37,869 bases of DNA from positions 1-37,869 of the forward strand of contig ONFR01000035.1 of assembly GCA_900317125.1 (NCBI GenBank). The letters run 5' to 3'. Shown here in pieces: positions 32,284 to 37,869 of this stretch. A program made the translations under genes and the position numbers. The notes under the pieces were generated by a model, which worked only from the letters and a program-made list of their open reading frames with translations, had not been told where the DNA came from and did no database searches. The stretch is from an uncultured Bacteroidales bacterium (GTDB lineage: Bacteria > Bacteroidota > Bacteroidia > Bacteroidales > P3). Position 1 is the stretch's first letter; the number at the start of each line of letters is the position of its first letter.

Positions 32284-33279
32284 ATGTTTATAGGAGAAAT
32301 CATCTCACTCTTTGTGGCCCTCTCGTGGACGGTCACTGCACTTTTTGCCGAAGTGGCGTCCAAGCGCATGGGCTCCCTGCCACTCAATGTGGTGCGCATG
32401 GTTATGTCCCTCTCGCTGCTGGCTGTCACCCTCTGGTTGGTGATGGGTATCCCTTTGCCCCGTTTCGCCGACGGGCCTACATGGCTCTGGCTGCTCCTTT
32501 CGGGGGTGGTGGGCTATGTGATTGGCGACTACTGCCTCATGCAGGGCTATATCTATATCGGCTCGCGCTTCGGCCAGCTCTTCATGACCCTCTCTGCCCC
32601 TACCGCCGCCATCATGGGGCGCCTGCTTATCGGCGAGGAGATGAGCCCGTTGGCCATTGTGGGCATGTGTGTCACGCTGACGGGTATCGGCATGTCCATC
32701 CTCTCCAAGCGTGACCCTGCCGCAGGTTCGCCTGTCCATGCTCCCTACCTCAAGCTCAGCCTCCCCAAAAAGGGGATAGCCTACGCCAGTATGGCCGGAA
32801 TCTGTCAGGGTTTCGGGTTGGTGCTTAGCAAAATAGGACTCGAACACTACGATGCCGCCCTCGCCGCCGCCGGGCTCGACACCCATGCACCCCTTGCCGA
32901 CGCCCTCGTGCCGATGCCCCTCTACATCAGCGTCCCCTTTGCCGCCACCATGATACGTGCCGCCATGGGTCTGCTGGGCTTCACGCTGCTGCTCTTCCTC
33001 TTCAACAAGGACGCTGTCCAGAAGCTGCACCATGCCGTCACCGACCGCCGTGCCATGTGGTGTGTTTTCGGTGCCACCATCTTCGGACCCTTCGTGGGGG
33101 TCAGCATGTCGCTGCTCGCCACCATGTACACCTCCACCGGCATCGCCCAGACCCTCTTCGCCCTCACGCCCATCCTCATCATCGCGCCTGCCGCAATCCT
33201 CTTTCACCAGCGTGTCACTCCCCGCGAAATCATCGGCGCCGTCATCAGTGTGGTGGGTGTCAGCCTCTTCTTCATCTGA
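32284..33279 (+). CDS. EamA/DMT-family transporter
   Basis: 331 residues from ATG 32284 (MFIGEIISLFVALSWTVTAL); the frame runs 39 codons further upstream through charged, non-conserved sequence. It has about ten transmembrane helices in two EamA repeats, including WLWLLLSGVVGYVIGDYCLM, SPLAIVGMCVTLTGIGMSIL and IIGAVISVVGVSLFFI at the end. The helix-rich second half has GPFVGVSMSLLATMYTSTGI and ALTPILIIAPAAILF. It is an inner-membrane drug/metabolite-type exporter or importer; the substrate cannot be read from sequence. It is divergent from the DUF5686 gene, with about 195 bp between the two starts. Confidence 0.9.
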   Translation: MFIGEIISLFVALSWTVTALFAEVASKRMGSLPLNVVRMVMSLSLLAVTLWLVMGIPLPRFADGPTWLWLLLSGVVGYVIGDYCLMQGYIYIGSRFGQLFMTLSAPTAAIMGRLLIGEEMSPLAIVGMCVTLTGIGMSILSKRDPAAGSPVHAPYLKLSLPKKGIAYASMAGICQGFGLVLSKIGLEHYDAALAAAGLDTHAPLADALVPMPLYISVPFAATMIRAAMGLLGFTLLLFLFNKDAVQKLHHAVTDRRAMWCVFGATIFGPFVGVSMSLLATMYTSTGIAQTLFALTPILIIAPAAILFHQRVTPREIIGAVISVVGVSLFFI

Positions 33280-33589
33280 CGCCCTGTCCTCATCACGCAT
33301 CAGTGTGCTGCTGCCGCAATACACTAACTTCGTTCAATCCTGTATCGTTATAGGGTACTTACTGTATCGTTACTAATAATGTAATGCTGAAACAATCGGA
33401 CAACGATACTGTATTAATCCAAGATTGAACGGTGTTACTAGTACTTGGCTGGTATTCCAAACTCAATCTCGCCTTTTCTGCCACATATCATATCTGCCCG
33501 TTCGGGATATTCGCGATTATTGTCAGTGCGTGGCACAATAAAAACACAAATGTGCCGTTATGCGAAAAATCTTAAAACAAAATACTGTT
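33280..33589. other. Gap with partly inverted repeats
   Basis: No gene is seen. GTTCAATC at 33332-33339 is inverted as GATTGAAC at 33423-33430. Between them TGTATCGTTA occurs twice in direct orientation, with AACGATAC inverted. This may be a terminator or remnant element between the EamA and DUF4332 genes. No TAnnTTTG promoter was found before 33590. Confidence 0.45.
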
Positions 33590-33997
33590 ATGGCATACAA
33601 AATTATCGACATTGAAGGTATCGGCGACGTCTATGCCGCCAAGTTGAATGAGGCCGGTGTCAAGACCACCGACGATTTGTTGAACAACTGCGCCACCCGT
33701 GCAGGCCGCCGCAAAGTGGCCGAGGCCACAGGCATCAGCGAGAAGCTTATCCTCAAGTGGACCAACCATGCCGACCTGTTCCGCATCAAAGGTGTGGCCG
33801 GTCAGTTTGCCGAACTGCTCGAGGCCGCCGGTGTGGACACCATCAAGGAGTTCCGCCACCGTGTGCCAGCCAACCTCGCTGCCAAGATGGAGGAGGTCAA
33901 CGCCCAGAAGAACCTGGTGAACCGCGTCCCCTCGGTCAAGGAGATTGAGAAGATGGTGGCACAGGCCAAGGAGATGGAACCCCGCGTGGAGTACTAA
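33590..33997 (+). CDS. DUF4332 helix-hairpin-helix protein
   Basis: 135 residues from the ATG at 33590 (MAYKIIDIEGIGDVYAAKLN); an earlier ATG at 33560 adds 10 unconserved residues. Two helix-hairpin-helix units are visible: IEGIGDVYAAKLNEAGVKTT with DDLL, and RIKGVAGQFAELLEAAGVDT. Between them is a helical linker (GRRKVAEATGISEKLIL). The C-terminus is a Lys/Glu-rich helix (VKEIEKMVAQAKEM). DUF4332 proteins are small HhH proteins likely to bind DNA or RNA; the partner is unknown. It ends at a strong terminator hairpin. Confidence 0.9.
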   Translation: MAYKIIDIEGIGDVYAAKLNEAGVKTTDDLLNNCATRAGRRKVAEATGISEKLILKWTNHADLFRIKGVAGQFAELLEAAGVDTIKEFRHRVPANLAAKMEEVNAQKNLVNRVPSVKEIEKMVAQAKEMEPRVEY

Positions 33998-34015
33998 CCC
34001 ACAGCGGCCATCAGG

Positions 34016-34072
34016 CCATAAACCCTATTGGCCGATTTTGGTTTAACCCAAATCGGTTATTAGGGTTTATGG
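34016..34072 (+). terminator. Long terminator hairpin after DUF4332
   Basis: CCATAAACCCTA (34016-34027) pairs with TAGGGTTTATGG (34061-34072), and the inner parts CCGATTT and AAATCGG pair too. Together they form a hairpin of nearly 57 nt ending 75 bp after the stop codon. Confidence 0.75.
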
Positions 34073-34109
34073 TAGATTAGTATTTGTTTCGAGCAGATTG
34101 GCCGCATCG

Positions 34110-34142
34110 CTGTCGAAGGCGTAGCGGGCTACGGCGAGACAG
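34110..34142. repeat. Nested hairpin CTGTC...GTAGC-GCTAC...GACAG
   Basis: CTGTC (34110-34114) pairs with GACAG (34138-34142), and CGTAGC pairs with GCTACG inside. It lies in the convergent gap between DUF4332 and the symporter. The role is unknown. Confidence 0.4.
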
Positions 34143-34208
34143 GGATGTGGACAAGATGCCGAAAGAAATGCTCCGATTTGGGTTTAATCATTTAACCTGT
34201 AAAAACAG

Positions 34209-34242
34209 CAGCCTGCAACGCTCCGTGGAGTGTTGCAGGCTG
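34209..34242 (-). terminator. Terminator of the symporter gene
   Basis: CAGCCTGCAAC and GTTGCAGGCTG arms with an inner CTCC/GGAG pair, followed on the minus strand by CTGTTTTT. It begins 15 bp after the stop of the symporter. Confidence 0.8.
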
Positions 34243-34256
34243 TTTCGTTTGGTGGC

Positions 34257-35423
34257 TTATGCTTTGTCGCCACGGATATGGTCCACTATCAGCGCGATGG
34301 CTCCGTCGCCTGTCACGTTGCCGGCGGTGCCGAAGCTGTCCATGGCGATGTAGATGGCTATCATCAGCCCTTGGAGATTGGCGTCGAAGCCCAGCATGCT
34401 CCCCAGCAGGCCGAGAGCTGCCATGATGGCTCCTCCTGGCACACCCGGGGCGGCAACCATCGTGATGCCGAGCATCATGATGAAGCCGATATAGGTGCCG
34501 AAGTCGCACGGAAGCCCCATGCTGAGCGAGATGGCGTAGGCTACGGCAGTAATCTTCAGTATGCTGCAAGGCATGTGGATGGTGGCGCAGAGCGGAACGG
34601 TGAACCCTGCCGTCTCGGGCCGGACCCCGTTCTTGATGGCTTGCTGCAGGGTGACGGGAATGGTGGCGGCGCTCGATGCCGTACCCAGTGCCGTGACGTA
34701 TGCGGGCAGCATGGTGACCAGCGCCTTGAAGGGGTTGCGGCGGGTCACTCCTCCGGCCACGAGGAAGAGGAACACCAGCTCCGTGACATGGAGCAGGAAG
34801 ATGAATCCCACTATCTTCAGGAATGCCCCCAACACAGCGCCCACATGCCCCTCGGCTCCCATCTGCAGGAAAATGCCGAAGATGTAAAGAGGCAGGCAGG
34901 GGATGATGACAGACTTGATGACGCGGGTGATGATGTCGCGGAAGTCGACCAGAAAGCCCCTCATGGTGGTACCCTCGATGGCTGCGGTGGTGAGACCCAG
35001 CATGAACGCCAGCACCAGAGCGGTGGTGACGGAGATGAAGGCGGGCATCTCGATGGTGAAGTAGGGGGAGAGGGCGTTGGACATGTCCATGTTGCCGAGG
35101 GCTGTGAGGCCGTTGCCGAGGATGTAGGGGTAGGCCGCAGCGCAGGAGCCGTAGGCAAAGGCGCCGGATAGGACGGTGGAACCGTAGGCCAGCACCACAG
35201 TGATGAGCAGCAGTTTGCCAGCACCCTTTCCGAGTTCGGCTATGCCCGGAGCCACCAATCCGATGATGAGCAGCGGGATGAACATGCCGAGGAAATTGCT
35301 GAAGATGGAATTGAATGTGAGGAACACGCGAACGGCCCATCCCGGCAAGAAGAACGAGCAGACGATGCCCAGCGCAATGGCGATAAGGATTTTGGGCAGA
35401 AGCCCCATTTTTTTGATGTTCAT
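34257..35423 (-). CDS. Dicarboxylate/amino-acid:cation symporter (DAACS, SDF family)
   Basis: 388 residues with eight to ten hydrophobic segments. The family's core is present: the Ser-rich motif in GTASSAATIPVTLQQAI, then CATIHMPCSILKI, and the last-helix motif MAIYIAMDSFGTAGNVTG-like (MDSFGTAGNVTGDGAIAL), which binds substrate and Na+. It begins MNIKKMGLLPKILIAIALGI. It takes up glutamate/aspartate, Ser/Thr or C4-dicarboxylates with Na+ or H+; which of these cannot be told. It lies alone between a terminator and the large T9SS gene and has about 50 bp of leader with no exact promoter box. Confidence 0.92.
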   Translation of the reverse strand: MNIKKMGLLPKILIAIALGIVCSFFLPGWAVRVFLTFNSIFSNFLGMFIPLLIIGLVAPGIAELGKGAGKLLLITVVLAYGSTVLSGAFAYGSCAAAYPYILGNGLTALGNMDMSNALSPYFTIEMPAFISVTTALVLAFMLGLTTAAIEGTTMRGFLVDFRDIITRVIKSVIIPCLPLYIFGIFLQMGAEGHVGAVLGAFLKIVGFIFLLHVTELVFLFLVAGGVTRRNPFKALVTMLPAYVTALGTASSAATIPVTLQQAIKNGVRPETAGFTVPLCATIHMPCSILKITAVAYAISLSMGLPCDFGTYIGFIMMLGITMVAAPGVPGGAIMAALGLLGSMLGFDANLQGLMIAIYIAMDSFGTAGNVTGDGAIALIVDHIRGDKA

Positions 35424-35474
35424 GGCAAGTTGTTGGTTTGCGTTGTTAATATTAGTAATCTTCCTGTTTAGTGT

Positions 35475-37869
35475 TTATTTCAGTATGGTGACAGTGCCTG
35501 TGAGCGTCTGCCAGCCGTTGGGGACCAGCGTGGTGGTGTAGCGGCAGCGGTAGACGTAGGTGCCTTGGTGACAGATGAGTCCGTTGTGGGTGCCGTTCCA
35601 ATGCTCGTTGATGTCGGTGCTGTGGTACACGAGGTCTCCACGGCGGTCGTAGATCCATATCTCGAATTCCAGTATCCCCTTGCCAACGGCATAGAAGGTG
35701 TTGTTGGTGGGTTTGTCGGGAGTGAAGACATTGGGCAGATAGATGGCGTCGCTGAGATTGAGGACGGTGACTGAGGCGGTGTCGGCACAGAGTCCGTTGG
35801 ACACGGTCAACTGTAGCACTACGCTGTCGACAGTATAGGGCACATCCAGCAGGATGGTGTTGGCGGTGTCCCAGGTGAAGGGGTTCTCGTTGTACCATAC
35901 CATCCAGCGGTGTTCGTCGAGGGTGCCGATGCTGACGTTCTGCGCCGTCAGCAGACGGAGGTCGTCGGTCAGGTGGTCGGGATGGGAGGAGATGCGGGCC
36001 ACGACGGGTTCGATGTGTACGAGGGTGATGCTGTCGGTCGAGGGGCAGAGCGGCTCGGGACGGTAGTCGGCTGTGAGGTAGTAGGTGGTGGGGTCGTCGG
36101 GGTTGACGGCGATGGTGTCTCTCTCCGACGGGAGGATGCCGTCGTCAGGTCTCGAAGTCCATCTGATGTATGGCGCATCGGTGCGTGCGACAAGGGTGTA
36201 GTGCGGCGGGTCGAGACAGGTGTAGTTGGACTCGATGCTTACCGCGTGGTACGGCACCACGCTGAGGTCCTCTACCCATACGGTGTCGCTGAGACGGTCG
36301 GGTGAGAAAGTGGTGTCGGTATAGATGCCCGTGGCGGTGAGGGGTCGGGTGTGGAAGTAGAGGGTGTCGCCCTGGCAGATGGTGTCGCTGTGGTGAATTT
36401 CGGTGTAGCGTATCTCACTGAGGTGGAGCACCACAATGGAGTCGCAGCCGTTAGCGGCGATGTGGCGGAGCGGGTAATCGCCTGCTTGGGTGTAGACATT
36501 ACTGTCATAATATATCACATCGCCCGGACGGATAGTATCGTACACATCTATTTGGAGGGAGGGAAGCACCACCAGGTGGAGCGTCACTACGCTGTCGCAT
36601 CCGTATGTGGTGAGCAGCGAGGCAGTATAGTCTCCCGTCTGGTCTACCAGCGTGTCGGCAAAGGGGTAGACGGTGCCTTGGCAGATGGTGTCGTAGAGGG
36701 TGGTCTGGGCAGAATGAAGTGTGTGCATCAGCAAGGTGACCACACTGTCGGCACCGTGGCTGTCGGTAAGCGTGTGGCTTAGGGTGTCGGCGTAGGGGTG
36801 GCCGTACCAGCTGAAGGTGGATGTCAGGTTGTCGCAAATGCTGCTGTCGATGGTTACATGGCTGTTGCGCCATACATGCAGGTTGTAGTTGATTACGCTG
36901 TCGCAGCCCCAGTGGTTGGTGATAGTGACGAGCATCTCGGTGGTGTCCGTCGGCACGGCAATACCGTTAAACTGCCATGTGGCGGCTTGGTTCTCCACGA
37001 TGGTGTCGAACACTGTACTGGCGGTGTTGGGCATCACCGACAGCGCGAGGGTGAGGGTGCTGTCGCAGCCGTGGACAGTGGTGCGTGTGCGTGTGTATAA
37101 GCCTGAGTCGGGGGCGGTGTAGAGTACCGTGTCGCGCCAGGTGTAGCCGTTGGTCAGCTGGTTCTGGCAGATTGTGTCGGCATCGTAGAAGGACACCGAA
37201 GGATACACCGCAAGGTGGAGCATCACGGTGCTGTCGCAGTCTTGTGCGCCCGTGGTGATGTGGGTGGCGGTGGTGGAGGCTGTGTAGAGCGAGTCATGCC
37301 ACGTGAATTGGTCGCAGGCCGTGGCCGACGTGTCGCCTGTTGAGGTGTTGAGGACGGCAAGGTGCAGCGTGCGGAGGCTGTCGCACCCTGCGGTGGTGAG
37401 CAGGGCATGGGTATAGTCGCCAGCGGTGCTGTAGGTGCTGTCGCCAAACGAAGTTGTCTGGTTGCTGCAGATAGTGTCGAAGAAATCGAGATGCCATGAG
37501 GGCAGCACATGCAGCACCATGGTCAAGAGGCTGTCGGCCCCGGCGGCATTGGACAGCGTGTCGTACTGTGTGCCCGCCTCGGCAAAGGTGCGGTGGTTCC
37601 AGGTGTAGGGCAGCTCACTGTCGCACACGGTGTCGTGTACGGTGGTGCGGTTGTTCCAGAGGACATGCAGATGGTAGGTGATCACGCTGTCGCAGCCCGC
37701 CGCATTGATCACAATGGTTAGGGCGTTGGCGGTATCGCCATGTGCCGTGATGGAGTGGAACGAGCGCGGTAGCTGGTTCTCGGTGCAGGTGTCGTAATAG
37801 GTGGAGGAAGAAGCGAGGTTTACGGTGAGGTAGAGCGTCACGGTGCTGTCGCAGCCTTGGGCGCCCGTG
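35475..37869 (-). CDS. Giant T9SS type B protein, C-terminal part (5' end beyond window)
   Basis: At least 797 residues are visible and the frame is open to the window edge, so the N-terminus is missing. About ten repeats of 44-50 residues follow each other. Each starts near DTICQNQL and ends near GCDSTVTLHLAVLP, with Cys at both points in most copies. After them comes a Gly-poor segment (YHAVSIESNYTCLDPPHYTL), and the protein ends with a CHU_C type B sorting domain (IYLPNVFTPDKPTNNTFYAV; FEIWIYDRRGDLVYHS; GTYVYRCRYTTTLVPNGW). It is exported by T9SS and fixed on the surface. Related repeats occur at the end of the protein at 18345. It is probably an adhesin or matrix protein; no catalytic domain is visible in this part. 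Confidence 0.88.
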   Translation of the reverse strand, partial: TGAQGCDSTVTLYLTVNLASSSTYYDTCTENQLPRSFHSITAHGDTANALTIVINAAGCDSVITYHLHVLWNNRTTVHDTVCDSELPYTWNHRTFAEAGTQYDTLSNAAGADSLLTMVLHVLPSWHLDFFDTICSNQTTSFGDSTYSTAGDYTHALLTTAGCDSLRTLHLAVLNTSTGDTSATACDQFTWHDSLYTASTTATHITTGAQDCDSTVMLHLAVYPSVSFYDADTICQNQLTNGYTWRDTVLYTAPDSGLYTRTRTTVHGCDSTLTLALSVMPNTASTVFDTIVENQAATWQFNGIAVPTDTTEMLVTITNHWGCDSVINYNLHVWRNSHVTIDSSICDNLTSTFSWYGHPYADTLSHTLTDSHGADSVVTLLMHTLHSAQTTLYDTICQGTVYPFADTLVDQTGDYTASLLTTYGCDSVVTLHLVVLPSLQIDVYDTIRPGDVIYYDSNVYTQAGDYPLRHIAANGCDSIVVLHLSEIRYTEIHHSDTICQGDTLYFHTRPLTATGIYTDTTFSPDRLSDTVWVEDLSVVPYHAVSIESNYTCLDPPHYTLVARTDAPYIRWTSRPDDGILPSERDTIAVNPDDPTTYYLTADYRPEPLCPSTDSITLVHIEPVVARISSHPDHLTDDLRLLTAQNVSIGTLDEHRWMVWYNENPFTWDTANTILLDVPYTVDSVVLQLTVSNGLCADTASVTVLNLSDAIYLPNVFTPDKPTNNTFYAVGKGILEFEIWIYDRRGDLVYHSTDINEHWNGTHNGLICHQGTYVYRCRYTTTLVPNGWQTLTGTVTILK

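Noticed and set aside
35475..37869. CRISPR or satellite array, suggested by recurring CTGTCGCAGCC words
   Set aside because: The recurrences encode the GCDS motif of protein repeats in an open frame.

Overview
The window looks like a chromosomal segment of an uncultured gut- or rumen-type Bacteroidales. The signs are type IX secretion (T9SS) sorting domains of type A and of the gliding-motility CHU_C type B, a BACON-like domain, C10 (streptopain-like) proteases, a DUF5686 outer-membrane protein, a single-chain PurL, and promoters of the Bacteroidetes form TTTG-N19/20-TAnnTTTG. Almost every gene is on the minus strand. By eye, GC-rich core stretches (about 7.7-23.1 kb and 29.5-37.9 kb) alternate with two AT-rich accessory stretches (about 0-7.6 kb and 23.4-29.5 kb).

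Accessory stretch 1 (1-7652) is a defence and toxin island edged by insertion-sequence debris. The debris is the zinc-ribbon start of a transposase at the left edge and the 3' end of an IS982-type transposase. Next, all on the minus strand, come a PD-(D/E)XK-like nuclease overlapping an ABC/RecF-like ATPase, an Abi_C-domain protein 7 bp from a large protein with a GIY-YIG (T5orf172) domain, and a truncated AAA ATPase. After these lie a chain of DUF3791-like small genes translationally coupled to a DUF3990 (ADP-ribosyltransferase-fold) toxin candidate, and a second T5orf172 protein with a RAMA/DUF4357-like tail.

The core stretch 7734-17815 carries a P-loop kinase-dCMP deaminase fusion, a period-8 microsatellite, and then a tight run: acyltransferase, purL, C10 protease, pepD, gpsA, purE. 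This run probably reads as one operon from a promoter at about 17.88 kb. A tRNA-Ser(UGA) with its own promoter and a perfect 17-bp terminator hairpin follows on the plus strand. Next is a 1577-residue T9SS protein with a C10-protease fold in which the catalytic Cys is Asp.

Accessory stretch 2 (23.4-29.5 kb) holds a broken WG-repeat gene, a family of two-hairpin dispersed repeats with compensating stem changes, and an eight-gene minus-strand operon. The operon comprises two zinc-ribbon proteins, an M48 metallopeptidase, two membrane proteins, two SHOCT-like domains and short coupled genes. I do not recognise it as a described system, and it is, with the ATPase-nuclease pair, the best candidate for something new.

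The right end (29.5-37.9 kb) has a DUF5686 TonB-receptor-like outer-membrane protein, an EamA transporter, a DUF4332 helix-hairpin-helix protein, a DAACS-family dicarboxylate/amino-acid symporter, and the C-terminal part of a huge T9SS-B protein built of about ten 45-residue Cys-containing repeats. No CRISPR array, rRNA or prophage was seen. All family assignments come from motif reading alone, without database searches.
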